The notes under the pieces were generated by a model. It was not told the origin of the DNA, did no database searches, and was given only the letters and a program-made list of their open reading frames with translations. Shown here piece by piece: positions 1-11,303 of a stretch of 64,000 bases of DNA. The first letter of the stretch is position 1; the number at the start of each line of letters is the position of its first letter. This DNA is from Punctularia strigosozonata HHB-11173 SS5 (taxonomy: Eukaryota > Basidiomycota > Agaricomycetes > Corticiales > Punctulariaceae). A program made the position numbers and the translations under genes. The stretch covers positions 1,044,577 to 1,108,576 of the forward strand of contig NW_006767433.1 in NCBI RefSeq assembly GCF_000264995.1, written 5' to 3'.

Positions 1-30
1 CGCCATGTTGTCTTCGTCTAGCATCTGTGC
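1..30 (-). CDS. Last exon, copy 1 of a repeated unknown family (cut by window edge)
   Basis: Read on the minus strand, a splice acceptor (TTCACAG) is followed at once by codons for A-Q-M-L-D-E-D-N-M-A, then the window ends. This matches the start of the conserved last exon at 1394-1465, 5224-5298, 5732-5806 and 19684-19761, with the same acceptor position and phase. The rest of the gene lies outside the window. Function unknown. Confidence 0.55.
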
Positions 31-1393
31 CTGTGAAGGCGCCAATGCTTAGGGCAGCAAGACGCGGAGAGCTGTCCAGTGCTGTACTTACGAAACCTGG
101 ACTCGGCTGTTTCTTTGCCTTTGAAGGTTTAGACCCCTTTCCAATTTGAGCGCCTGGTTGGGCTGATTTTGGTAGATTCTAGGTTCGAGCAGGGGCGTTA
201 GCGCGGACCGCCATGACTGCGCACCGACTGCGTACCAATGGGACGTTGTAGCGATCTTTGGACCCTGTCACCTGGACGGCGCCATCGAGAAACTCCGATG
301 ACGCTCGCGTGCTACTGGACGATATCGAGCTCGTGTTCGAGCTCTGTGGAGGCATTCAGAGGACGTTAAATGTCGCGTCTAAGCAACCCACGTTCGATGA
401 CCGAGAAGTGAGACGACGTAGCAGCGAGTTGTTAGACATGGCAGTGCTCTGCACGAGTAATTTGTCGGAGTATGGTAAAGACTGTGTGGGGGTAACGAGA
501 GGAGCAGCTCGAGCTTGAACGCGGACCCGTTCTCCCGAATGGGTCTCCTTTATACCTCGCAGTTCTGATCCCCTTCAGATCGCAGCGGCCGCGCATGTCA
601 AACCCCGACGTGCGTTTTAGATATCAGCGCGACGAATATCAGAAGCGCGCTGTATCTGTTTCCGTTGTCTCAGCCGCATTTGGTCACCTGGCGGGTTTCG
701 GGGGCCCATTCACATGGGCCGGAAATATTGCTCACAGGAGATGCAAAGGAGATGTGCACTGGCACGGTATTTACGGGGAGTGTAACATCGTTTGAACCTT
801 CGGTTCCGAGTCCGATTTGCGAGCCACATCAAGTCGCCTGCAATACCAATCGAGAGCCTGGGATGAGTGCAGTATGCTATCAGTCCAAGGCAACCCTGAC
901 AGTGAGATACGCCTGGTACCGGGCATCACATTGGCCATGTTCTCAGCTCATGGCTATGGACCATCTATCGAGCTGCCGTCTATCGTTACCTAGAAATAGT
1001 CGGTCCAGACATTTATACTTATTTTGGTCGACACGCATGTTGCGGCGATATTTCGGGCTGCAGGTTCTGAGTGGGAACGGTCTCTGGAGAATGCTATCTA
1101 CCCAATTCGTTGACATGAGAACCAAGTCGCGTCCTTCCTTCAGTACGCCATGCGCTCCGCACGCGAGTAAGATGCACTTAATGAGCTTGATATGTAGTCA
1201 TCGTTAGGTAATGTAATACAGTACTACTAATAGTTCACAGACATTCGTTGTTACACGGCAGATGCTTCCTCGAGTTTGCCCTAATCACCGAGAGACCGAC
1301 GCAGCCCGTCAACCACCGGGTACGACGTGCGTCATCCTGAATGTCGATCGACACCAGTGATGACCGTGGTGTATAGTATGCTTAGGTGCTTTA
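31..1393. other. Gene-poor stretch, no supported gene
   Basis: Only short open frames on both strands (up to about 180 codons), with no recognisable domain and no coherent chain of exons. It may hold upstream exons of the copy cut by the left window edge, but I cannot define any. Confidence 0.5.
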
Positions 1394-1465
1394 TCACCTG
1401 CGGGCAGACTGCTTCTTCGTGACAGGTGAGCCCCAAGCGTAATTGTCTTCGTCAAGCATCTCCGC
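1394..1465 (-). CDS. Conserved last exon, copy 2 of the repeated unknown family
   Basis: A 24-codon terminal exon on the minus strand. A CTCACAG acceptor is followed in phase 0 by A-E-M-L-D-E-D-N-Y-A-W-G-S-P, then a basic tail containing KK and RR, then TGA. The core matches four other loci in this window. Just upstream (about 1500-1610, minus strand) is a Ser/Thr/Pro-rich open stretch, as seen before the same exon in copies 3 and 4, so it is probably the penultimate exon. More 5' exons could not be traced. Function is unknown; the basic C-terminus could be a nuclear signal, which is inference. Confidence 0.5.
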   Translation of the reverse strand, partial: AEMLDEDNYAWGSPVTKKQSARR

Positions 1466-3050
1466 CTGTGAGGCAATTTGCACATCAGTCGTGCGGTCCA
1501 GGAAGAGCAAAGTGAAGCACTGACCACCACGCTCAACGAATTTGGCTGCGAGTTAAGGGACAGCATTGACTTGCTCGTCGTCGGCGTAAAGAGGGATGAG
1601 GACTGTGGATAAGGATTAGTGACGTCCTTCATAGCGCAGATCCGAGACATACTGTCGACAGCGGGCGCAGGCTTGGTCGCAGGGAGTTCTGAGACACAGA
1701 ATCGCGCTTCGAAGACAGAGAGGCCTTGGAGGTTCCGAAGCTGGCGCGCATTGTGTGATGTATGGGTGGTGGTAGTAGTAGTATTGGTAGTGTTGAGGAT
1801 GGGTGGGTTCGATGGAGCAGACGCCTCGGTTGTTGTGATGCGTTACCTCTACGTCCATGGGTTCTTTATATGCACCCCAGGATGAACGATATGACACAGC
1901 GCCAGGCCTCCGGATGGATAGAGCCGGTCGCGCCTCCTCATGGAACACCCGAGAAGGAGTAAAGGAATGCTCGGAGGCCGCATCCTCGCCACGCCGAGGT
2001 ACAGTTCGGACCAAGGCTGTCCAGATGAGCCGAGAAAGGTCGGGCGATGTCCGGACAGGACCTAGATGACGAGCGACGTGCTCATCCGCGTGCGTTCGAA
2101 GGGGCCAATTACCACCTCCTTGCGCTTTTTGTCTCGATCTACTCACACTGGTCAACACATCATGTGTACCTCTGTTGGAGAAGCCGGGACACACCATCCG
2201 GGTCGGCTGATGAAGGCATGCATTAGCATGGTTATGTCCGGGGTAGGCAGTCCATCGCCAATGGGAAGGACGCGCGATCGTCATGCAAAGCATACCAGCA
2301 TGTGGGGTATGACAGCTTCCCGGGATCCCGCGGAGTGGAGACGCGGTACATGCCCTGTTTGCAATGTGATACCGCTGTTCGGCCTCACCGAGAATCGTGT
2401 ACGACCGTGTAAGCAAATACCCAGAGATGGGAGCATAGCCGAGAGTAACCGGTGAGAGTGGGCTTGAGGATCGATCACGTGGTGTGCATGAAGGTCGAGT
2501 GGTTGACTGTAGTTTGACAGAAATTGCAGAGCAAAGCTCGGATGGGTGGATTTCTTGTCGAAGCGGAGATAGAACACAGATAATCAAGTGCACAAGGGCA
2601 ATGCATCGGTCGAGGTAAGTCTTAGAAGTCCGAAAAAGACGCCCTGACCGTTGTACGCCGCCTTATCGAGGGAAGGCCCAGCCTGTATTCGTCCATTTTT
2701 GCGAGTTCGGCGCATCCGGTAGCTGGCACTGATTAGTTCCAAGCCATTTGTCGGGTCTCTGGAATGCTCTGGAGTCCTACGTTTTCGCCGTCCAAGAAAC
2801 AGGGATTCCGGTCGAGGCCCGACACGTATGAGATCAGGCTAGGGCACGTCCTTTGAACTCGGCGACCATATGCATTACATGCCCTATCAATATATCAGTA
2901 ACATTGTTCTGGATGGCGCGAACTTGGTTGAGCGACAGGAGGCGTACCCTATGCCCCACAAACCCGGTGCCGCTGTGGTTTGTGTTCGCACCGTCGGCTA
3001 ACATTGCCCAGTGCAGCACCAGAGTGACAGCCATATTGATAGGTTAGAGC
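1466..3050. other. Gene-poor stretch with unconvincing long ORFs
   Basis: Contains a 325-codon minus-strand open frame (1616-2593) and several overlapping plus-strand frames. Composition is random-looking, with runs of Pro, Arg, Ser and His and no domain. Short GGT/GTA triplet runs lie near 1763-1800. It probably includes undefined upstream exons of copy 2. Confidence 0.4.
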
Positions 3051-3052
3051 TA

Positions 3053-3725
3053 CAGTGTTCAACCACTCCTTGATGCAGTCACGTGAGAGGGGTCCATAGC
3101 GCCTGCAATTCCGCAGTTCATGGCAAAGTAAGTATCTCATATGAAAGCTGCGAGCTGTAGCATCATGAGGAATATTTTTTGGAGCAAAATGAACCGGAGG
3201 GCAGCGTCAGTGAGACATTTTGTAAACGAGGTCGCCAGGTCGCCTCTATCACTCCTTGATGCACCGCTTACTGATGCCTCCGGTTACCCGGTGTGACTGT
3301 TCGAGTCACAGAATGTATTGGCGCGCGGTCAGTTGGCCGACGCGCGTCGGGCTCAGATGGGGTTCAAGCCTGAAAATGCAAGCTATGGACCCGGCATCGA
3401 CGATTTGGAACTTGGTGTCATAGCAAAAAATGTAGCCAGGATGGTGTTTCATAAGGAAGAGTCGAAAAAAATGCGACTGCCAGTGATGTTGAGAGCAGTT
3501 CTGGGCCCAACTCCTTAGCGCGATGTGCCAGAATGTTCATTCTCAGGCACTCGATGATTTTTCAAAAATCGACCATTTGCCCCACGGACTAGAAAACTTG
3601 ATACATTCTTGCAACAGTATGAAGGTACACTCTGAATTAATTATAAGAGGGTTCAGAGCCAGTGAAAGGCAGGAGAGCCGATTGCATCAAGGAGTGATAG
3701 TGCATCAAGGAGTGATTCAACACTG
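3053..3725. mobile_element. Non-autonomous Tc1/mariner-like element with TA target duplication
   Basis: The two ends form an imperfect terminal inverted repeat of about 26 bp. The left end reads CAGTGTTCAACCACTCC and continues TTGATGCA; the right end, reverse-complemented, reads CAGTGTTGAATCACTCC and continues the same way. Both ends are flanked by TA (3051-3052 and 3726-3727), the classic Tc1/mariner target site. The inner half of the repeat (CACTCCTTGATGCA) occurs again near 3250 in the left-end orientation and near 3687 in the right-end orientation, resembling the inverted-repeat/direct-repeat layout of Tc1 elements. I see no transposase inside, so it is probably a 673-bp MITE or decayed copy. 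Confidence 0.75.
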
Positions 3726-3727
3726 TA

Positions 3728-5114
3728 GCATGTATTTCCTTTCCGTGGTACACGTTAGAGAGATCAGGGGACGTATTCATATCCCATCAGGGTCCGACAA
3801 AGAGAGCACAAGTGACGTGATGACAAGATCGCGGCAGAGGTTGGCATGCATTTGTTTTAGAATGTTTATATCGAGGTCCCAAGGCCTGGACAGTGTTGTT
3901 ACAGAGCTCACGCGTTCATGGAAGCCGCTTGGTTCCTTGGTAGCGAATCGTCGTCCTCTTTTCGAAGACGCGTTGACACCGCAGTAGCTGCACATTCCCA
4001 CGGTCCCGTGGCTTGCACTGAGCCCTCTAGATCTCCGAGAACTTGAAACAGTGAGCTCGAGCTTGAGTCCATGTTGATGAACATTTCTTTGTACTTCAAG
4101 CTCTGCCACTCGATGGTCGTGATTTGTCTGAATCCCTTTGCATGGCTGTTGCTTCGACTCCGAGCCCGAGGATGCACCTAGGTCCCCGCCAGCGCTGCCA
4201 GTGCATGCGCACATGCTCTACGATGCTAGCTGTTCTAGTCGTGTGAGTGTGCGCAATACGAGATCTTCCCGAAGCAACGGGTAAGAAATAGAAGGTGTCT
4301 TGTTGCTGAACCAGTAACATCAGCGCACATTCTTATACTAGTCATCCCGGCGACACCTCTTCGAGACTCTGAGCCCCGTGCGCGTCCCGCCTTGGGCAAG
4401 GCCTCTCGCTTCATGTGTCCCATGTTACTGATTTTGGAGCAACCCTCGTTTGTTTTTAGCGCATATAGTTCAAACACGCAATAGCGGCGCGGGCGATGCG
4501 GGTACGCTCTCGCGCTGGTCTCGATGCCGAAGGTTCCAGGACGTTTTTGAGTTCCCGGTTGAATTGGTACCCGCATCGTCCAGGGGAAGATCTGAGGCCG
4601 ATCAACGGTTCGCGATTCTCCAGCACATTGGTGTCGACTATATGCGGTAACCTGTCGGTCGAATCCCGGATGAGAGGAGCACTGGCCTTATGCTAGAGTC
4701 GGCTTCCATTCATGTCCGACTGGGTGACTGACGCTTGATAGCACCCGCAGCGAAGAATGTCGAAGTCCAGCATCTTATAAATTTCATCGTTGCAGAGATT
4801 CTTTATCTTCGTTCCCGAACGCCTCCTATACCTCCGGCCCCTGCACACCTCTACTCCTCGACCCATCACTCCTTTAAACTACCATCACATGGACACAAAG
4901 GCGCAGGCGGTGACTTGACCATGACATCCGATAGTACATATTGCTGACTGCATTCGACAGACAATGCAAGAACATGTTATGCGGTCAGAGGAGACGGCGT
5001 CGATTAAAACCACACTTCGTCGCATCCCCTTCCTCAGACTTCATTCATTCTCGGCATGTCGAGTGGATTGTATGTTAACGCAAAGCACTCACGCAACACT
5101 TCATCATATAGAGC
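3728..5114. other. Gene-poor stretch, possible exon fragments
   Basis: No gene could be modelled. Around 4480-4650 on the plus strand a short coding-like segment (reading R-F-Q-D-V-F-E-F-P-V-E-L-V-P) ends next to a GT-poor junction. It could be an exon of the gene ending at 5298, but the link is not shown. Confidence 0.3.
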
Positions 5115-5298
5115 GTCTCGTCGTCTCGTAGCCAATCTTCCTCCTATCTTATATCGGAGTCCGGAATGCCCGTGAGCGAACCTGGTGCCTACATCTTTGT
5201 AAGAGACTTCTGACCTACTTTAGGCCGAGATGCTCGACGAAGATGACTGCGCATGGGGATCGCCTCCGAAACGTTCGCAGCGCTACAGGAAGCCTTGA
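5115..5298 (+). CDS. Last two exons, copy 3 of the repeated unknown family
   Basis: Plus-strand copy. A Ser-rich exon of at least 19 codons ends at 5171 with M-P. It is joined by a 52-nt intron (GTGAGC to TTTAG, 5172-5223) in phase 0 to a 25-codon last exon (5224-5298): A-E-M-L-D-E-D-D-C-A-W-G-S-P-P-K, then a basic tail and TGA. Copy 4 has the same order: a Ser-rich exon ending S-M-P, then an intron, then A-E-T-L-D-E-D-D. Upstream exons are undefined. The gene converges on copy 4. Function unknown. Confidence 0.5.
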
Positions 5299-5636
5299 AA
5301 ACTCCTGACTCCGGGGATAGTGATTTGCTTTGTGGACATGATGAAACTAGAGCATAGAGGCATTGAGCTATGTAGAAGGCCGGGAATCTAGATACGTTCG
5401 CGCGCATCATGATGTACACTCATTCAGGGAGCTATTCTGCATGGATATTGCTCTACATAAACTTCACTCGCTTCAGGGCGGTTTCAGGGTCATCCACTTT
5501 CCTAGAGTCATCGAAGATGGTAAGGATTGATTCAACACGTATTATCTATCGGCACACTACAGCTAGCTACCTCCACGAAAGTTTCACGAACGCCCATTGG
5601 TAGAGATACAATTGTCCAAATTGCAAGGCACACAAG

Positions 5637-6591
5637 ATAAGAATGCCCAAGAGAAATAACCAGCACCAGGCTCAAATAGGACAGATATTACTGCGCCAAG
5701 GCCTGGAAGTATGTTTCGATAAGTTGAACTTTCAGTGCATGTGCTTGCGCTGGCGGCGAGAAGGGCGAGATCCCCAAGCTTGGTCATCCTCGTCCAGCGT
5801 CTCAGCCTAATCCCCAGACGTTGAGCTTGAATTTTTCGCGAAAATATGGCGCAACTTACGATTACGGGCATGCTCGACGCTTTCGAAATCGACGAATCTG
5901 ATGATGATGATGACTGCCAGACGCTTGAGCACACGCGTTCACGGGAGGTGCGGTCACCTACTCACCGGCATAGAGTATCCCAGCTTCATGGGCTTTACGC
6001 TCTGGAAGCTCAAAGTTGACGAATTCGCACTGGTACCACTGGCAAGGGAGCGCCGTTTGGAGGCCTAGATAGTAATATGTAAGTTCATGCCGATTGGGCG
6101 TGCTCCATAATTCGGGACATACCTTGCTCGAGAGCGAGAAGGTCGACAAGGAGAACGAGGAAGGCATCAGGATGTTCAGTGCGCGATGAGGTATGTGTAT
6201 GTAGGATGATATCGATGCGGGTTGGGACAACGAACTTGACTGGGGCCGGGACGATGCTCGACCCTCCATTTACATCAGGAAAGTCCCCCCGTGCTCAGCA
6301 GACAGTAATTAGTGACTAGTGGTGTGAATCCTGCTAATGGTACTAATAATGCAGCAAGCTTGTAGTGGCAGAGGCTGCTCAGCATACTAATGCTCATAAT
6401 CTTGACTAAGCATAGTAGCATGACTGGCCATGAACTTGTTTGGATTTGAAGGGTACATCACTACTGTAGACAGATATTATTATATGATAGTAAGAGATGT
6501 TGTGAATAGAAATGAGATGCTGGCCAAGGCACAACATAATGTGATGTAGGTATGCCGGTCTGTGAAGCAATTCACATAAAAATTGTCACAT
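5637..6591. repeat. First copy of a 955-bp perfect direct repeat flanking the N gap
   Basis: This 955-bp segment ends exactly at the first N (6592). Every stretch I compared is identical to 6848-7802, which starts exactly at the first base after the N run, at a constant offset of 1211. A repeat whose ends coincide with both gap edges is the signature of two contigs with overlapping ends that were joined with Ns instead of being merged. Confidence 0.9.
5732..6123 (-). CDS. 3' exons, copy 4 of the repeated unknown family
   Basis: Minus strand. The last exon (5732-5806, 25 codons) reads A-E-T-L-D-E-D-D-Q-A-W-G-S then a basic tail and TGA, after a GATTAG acceptor. Upstream lies a Ser-rich stretch ending S-M-P (about 5860-5930). 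A further exon at 5966-6064 carries a coding-like frame (Q-W-Y-Q-C-E-F-V-N-F-E). It is joined by a 58-nt intron (GTATGT to ATCTAG, 6065-6122) to a 5' exon ending at 6123 that can be read upstream to about 6290 (F-L-V-L-L-V-D-L-L-A-L-E-Q). The phase between the middle exons is not fully settled. The whole locus is repeated at 6943-7501, which I attribute to the assembly overlap. Function unknown. Confidence 0.45.
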
Positions 6592-6847
6592 NNNNNNNNN
6601 NNNNNNNNNNNNNNNNNNNNNNNNNNNNNNNNNNNNNNNNNNNNNNNNNNNNNNNNNNNNNNNNNNNNNNNNNNNNNNNNNNNNNNNNNNNNNNNNNNNN
6701 NNNNNNNNNNNNNNNNNNNNNNNNNNNNNNNNNNNNNNNNNNNNNNNNNNNNNNNNNNNNNNNNNNNNNNNNNNNNNNNNNNNNNNNNNNNNNNNNNNNN
6801 NNNNNNNNNNNNNNNNNNNNNNNNNNNNNNNNNNNNNNNNNNNNNNN
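6592..6847. other. Assembly gap (256 N)
   Basis: A run of 256 undetermined bases. Because its two flanks are the same 955 bp, the gap is probably artificial and the true sequence likely runs 5636, then one 955-bp copy, then 7803. Confidence 0.95.
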
Positions 6848-7802
6848 ATAAGAATGCCCAAGAGAAATAACCAGCACCAGGCTCAAATAGGACAGATATT
6901 ACTGCGCCAAGGCCTGGAAGTATGTTTCGATAAGTTGAACTTTCAGTGCATGTGCTTGCGCTGGCGGCGAGAAGGGCGAGATCCCCAAGCTTGGTCATCC
7001 TCGTCCAGCGTCTCAGCCTAATCCCCAGACGTTGAGCTTGAATTTTTCGCGAAAATATGGCGCAACTTACGATTACGGGCATGCTCGACGCTTTCGAAAT
7101 CGACGAATCTGATGATGATGATGACTGCCAGACGCTTGAGCACACGCGTTCACGGGAGGTGCGGTCACCTACTCACCGGCATAGAGTATCCCAGCTTCAT
7201 GGGCTTTACGCTCTGGAAGCTCAAAGTTGACGAATTCGCACTGGTACCACTGGCAAGGGAGCGCCGTTTGGAGGCCTAGATAGTAATATGTAAGTTCATG
7301 CCGATTGGGCGTGCTCCATAATTCGGGACATACCTTGCTCGAGAGCGAGAAGGTCGACAAGGAGAACGAGGAAGGCATCAGGATGTTCAGTGCGCGATGA
7401 GGTATGTGTATGTAGGATGATATCGATGCGGGTTGGGACAACGAACTTGACTGGGGCCGGGACGATGCTCGACCCTCCATTTACATCAGGAAAGTCCCCC
7501 CGTGCTCAGCAGACAGTAATTAGTGACTAGTGGTGTGAATCCTGCTAATGGTACTAATAATGCAGCAAGCTTGTAGTGGCAGAGGCTGCTCAGCATACTA
7601 ATGCTCATAATCTTGACTAAGCATAGTAGCATGACTGGCCATGAACTTGTTTGGATTTGAAGGGTACATCACTACTGTAGACAGATATTATTATATGATA
7701 GTAAGAGATGTTGTGAATAGAAATGAGATGCTGGCCAAGGCACAACATAATGTGATGTAGGTATGCCGGTCTGTGAAGCAATTCACATAAAAATTGTCAC
7801 AT
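6848..7802. repeat. Second copy of the 955-bp repeat flanking the N gap
   Basis: Starts at the first base after the N run and matches 5637-6591. It contains a second apparent copy of the copy-4 exons (last exon 6943-7017) and the 3' end of the Plavaka transposase coding sequence (7691-7802). The first repeat carries the same transposase 3' end with nothing upstream, as expected of a contig end. Confidence 0.9.
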
Positions 7803-10800
7803 TCATCAAGGACATTGAAGCTGGTCCACTGTAAGGGAACTTCAGGTCCGAAACATGGAATAAGGTGGACACTGCGGTAAATGCACTGTATGTCAATCAC
7901 CGATGCAAGCCGGCGATTGTTCTGGTAGGAACGTCGAATCTTATACATTCCATGTGATGAATGTGGCCTGGCTGCAAAGGGTGTGAACCATTCGACATAT
8001 GCCAGGTGCTTTGGCGGTGGTGGACCTGGATGACTTGTATTTGAAGGAAACCAGCGTTCAATAGCATGTTGGGGAAGTGTAAATATTGCTCGGACTTGAG
8101 CAACCCGGTAAGCTATGATGCACTATTGTCAATGCCCTAACACATAGTGTGTAACATGCTCTCAGAACTTACGATGAATGTGGCGTCCAGCTCTTGACTC
8201 ATCCTTTACTAGGACAGTGTCAAACCGTCCAGGGATCAGTTGTCCACGTGTGTTCTTGCGTGAAGGCTGGGCATCAATAGCATCATATATGCTGCCATTG
8301 TTGTCCCTAAACTTCAGATGATGGAACACAGGAACCCGTCGAAATGGAATGAGCAGATTTTCTGCAGCATGACGTATCTGTGAGGTTGACCATGAGGGAT
8401 TCTTGTAACCAATGATGAAATCTGCAAGGGCATCTCCGAAGTCATGTGTCCCGTAGTTGTCTGTCAGTGAGTCAAGTGAGACCGCCTTTACTGAGGGATA
8501 TTTAGATGCTGTCGGGTGCAAATGAAGGCATGATTCCTGATTGTCTCTTGATGAATCTAAAGGGTTCAATCTTGCTGATATATGTGTGCTGTGGCGCTGT
8601 ATTTTCTCCCGCCGCTCGAGCCAACCTGTCATCTGTGGGTACTCATCGCGGTGATTTGTTGAACGATATGCCTCTTTGGCGAGGTCAATGTGTAGACGCT
8701 CAGACATCTCTGTGTTGTAGTTGTCTGTGGTGCCAAAGTTCATGATTCCTTCATAGTAATGCGACATACTATGAAGCTTGGGAAGATTGAAATTTTTCCG
8801 AATCCCAAGTTCGACAAAGATCTGCTTGTTTGAGTGAAATATCTTCAATGAGTCTTGCATAACTGTGAGAGTGTCTGCAGATTGGACAGGAAGCTGTGCA
8901 ATGTAGAGGAAATCCAAGGCTGCACGAGTAGCAGTTATGAGACGTGTTGGTGACTGTCCAGAAGGAAGGGGTAGATCAACGATGAGACCAAGGAGTATGG
9001 CACAAATTTGACGGTGCTCCTTTCCTGTGATTCTGCTGAGTGAGGTGATACCATTGGTGAATATCCGTGTGCAGTGATTTAAGGGCATCCGTTGGCACCG
9101 TGCATCAATCTCGTGCGCACCGAATATCTCCTTGAGCCATGCGATGAGATGTTTTATGAGACCTTGATACAGCTGATGGAGAATGTCTGGGGTGATTGAA
9201 ACATAGATGTTGTGATATGGAAGGTCCTTCCAGAAAGGCCGCGCTACTGGTTTGATGCCTAAATGATTGCATGCATGAACGAAACCTGTTGGATCACGTG
9301 GATAGAGCTCGAGTGCTTGAAGAATGGCTTCGATATCATGTTTAGGGCAGCCAGACGAGGTGTGGGGATTACCCGTAGGATTGTGTGGAGGGGGTTCACC
9401 CAGTTGATCATGAGGGGTTGTGCCTTTAGGACAGTGTCCGTGTTTTGTGGCAGTAGCTGCGCACTGCTCTGGGTAGTCACCAACAAAAATTGCAAAGATT
9501 GGATGACACCTGTGGATAGCACCACTTGCTCTTGTCATAGGGATCCCTGTTTCGCCATAGGTAATGATGGGCTCCAAGATTCTTGCAACCGCACCATGAA
9601 AGAGATTTCCTAGTGCTCGACGGCGGCTTGCATCTCCTCGAACATGTTCAAGGCGAGCAGTCGGCAAATAACCTAGGAGTATCTGAGCATGCTTCGATGG
9701 CTTCGAACGTATATGCTTGGGAATATTGCCAATTGTCAGATAAATGGGATAGGCTGACTTGTTTCGGAAGAGTGTAAGCTGTGTCTTATCCGAAGAGATG
9801 ATAAGCGGAACAATTGTAGCACCAGGCTTTGCTGCCTCGAGATCAACCTAACACAGATGTCTAAGATCAACTTATGTGTAGCATTGGCTGACGAACCTGT
9901 GTATCCCACCACCACATGCCCGTGTGCATGTCATGGTACACACGTTTCTGCTTGCTTGAATCTGTATAGTGCCGTTCAGGCTGCAAGATGAGATTGGGAT
10001 CAAAGTTTGGGTCGCCAAACAAGGCTCTGACACATTGAATGATGTCCCGATAGTAGACGTCATATGACTGGCCTGCGACTTCTATCTGATCACGAAGGAA
10101 TGGGGGGCGATTACTTGGTAGCTTGTTGTCGATGATACGATTGAGCTCGGGAGTGTTTTTAAATGATAAGTTGAGTGCATCAGCAACCTTTGAACGCATA
10201 GTAAGTATGAATATGAATGAAATAGAGCGAAGAACATACCCCATCGATAGCCAGGAGCTCAGAGAATGCGGTTGAGCCTGGTCCTCGCAGCTTTGCCCAT
10301 TGTGCTATTTCCCAATCCATCTTAGAGATGAATGGTGCATAGACATTTTCATGATCTGGTACAATTGATGGATTCAAAGTATGGATCGACTGCTGATAAG
10401 CCTCATTTGCACGTGGGGCACCATGTGACATGGGTGCGCCAGCAGTAGGTATAGGAAAGCGTACAATGGTTGGGGGGGTTACAGGACTATGCCCTGTGGT
10501 AGTAGGCCTAGATAGCCCCGGTGCGCCTGCAGATTGGGCAGACATTTGTGGATCATTACCAGGGAGTGATTGTGGGCCCATTGGTGCAGTTGCCCCTGAT
10601 GACAAGGGTTCCCGGTGTACGTGAAGCAGATCTTCCATGTCCTGGCTATCGTCAAAATTATCGTCATGCCTGCAGTAATATTTACTCAATCCATATTTCA
10701 TGTAACAGCTTAGGAGCTTCACAGACTCACGGTTCATGGTCTTCCCCTGGTTCCACTTCTTCAGCCTCGAGGCCGAAGTCCGCAGGGTGCTGGTATGTAC

Positions 10801-11069
10801 CGAAGTAATCGGTGAATATTGCCTATGTGTAATTGAGAGTACATCGATGATCACATCACTACTAGATATACTTGATTTGCTTGAGATGACGAGTCTCCTG
10901 GGGCACTTGAGCTCGTTGATGTCGATCCACCCATTGCACTCGGAAATGCACGGGCATACGCGGCCTCCCAGACAGCTCTACATCGTAAATCTGATGTGAT
11001 TGAGAGATGCCGCTTCCGATCACTTGCTCTACGAAAGGTTTTACCACATCCCTCGCATGTATTCGACAT
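7691..11069 (-). CDS. Plavaka-type (KDZ superfamily) transposase
   Basis: Six exons on the minus strand (10872-11069, 10731-10822, 10240-10669, 9897-10187, 8173-9847, 7691-8112) splice in phase into 1,035 codons without a stop. The N-terminus has a C2H2-type zinc finger (C-E-G-C-G-K-T-F...H-L-S) near residues 5-30, then a Pro/Ser/Thr-rich linker. The large fifth exon holds the conserved core: Y-P-I-Y-L-T-I-G-N-I-P-K, then P-F-W-K-D-L-P-Y, then T-P-D-I-L-H-Q-L-Y-Q-G, then E-R-L-H-I-D-L-A-K-E-A-Y. This order is typical of Plavaka transposases, which move DNA by a DDE-type reaction. The start at 11069 puts the zinc finger at the very N-terminus. Introns are 47-61 nt; one donor is GTTCGT. The intact frame suggests recent activity. 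The 3' end is also duplicated beside the assembly gap. Confidence 0.85.
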
Positions 11070-11303
11070 TGCGCTGCCGCTGTATGCACGGAGATGAAGG
11101 GCAATGTGGTGGTAAGAGTAAAGATACGGACGATGTGTGAAGTTGATGCACCGCCAGATGGCCTGAGTCTCGGCGTGTCGCCTCTTCACCCTCCTCCTCG
11201 TTGTTGCGTGCTGGCATGCAATGGCTCCCATATTTATACCCGCTCTATTCAATCGACTCTCCAAGCTCTCTTTTCCCCTTTCTCATTCCCTACCCTATTT
11301 ATT
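11070..11303. promoter_or_regulatory. Shared promoter region between the transposase and DUF6532-like gene
   Basis: 234 bp between two divergent start codons. The right half has pyrimidine-rich tracts (CTTTTCCCCTTTCTC near 11270) and a TATTTATA-like stretch near 11231, plausible core promoter elements for the plus-strand gene. No experimental support. Confidence 0.4.

Noticed and set aside
1616-2593. 325-codon minus-strand ORF
   Set aside because: No domain, random-looking composition with Pro/Arg/Ser/His runs, and competing frames on the other strand.
7480-7690. Terminal inverted repeats for the Plavaka element
   Set aside because: Compared with sequence right of 13712; only short chance matches such as TTAGTGAC in the same orientation were seen.
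5637-7802. True tandem duplication of a gene
   Set aside because: Repeat limits coincide exactly with the edges of the N gap, which points to an assembly artefact.
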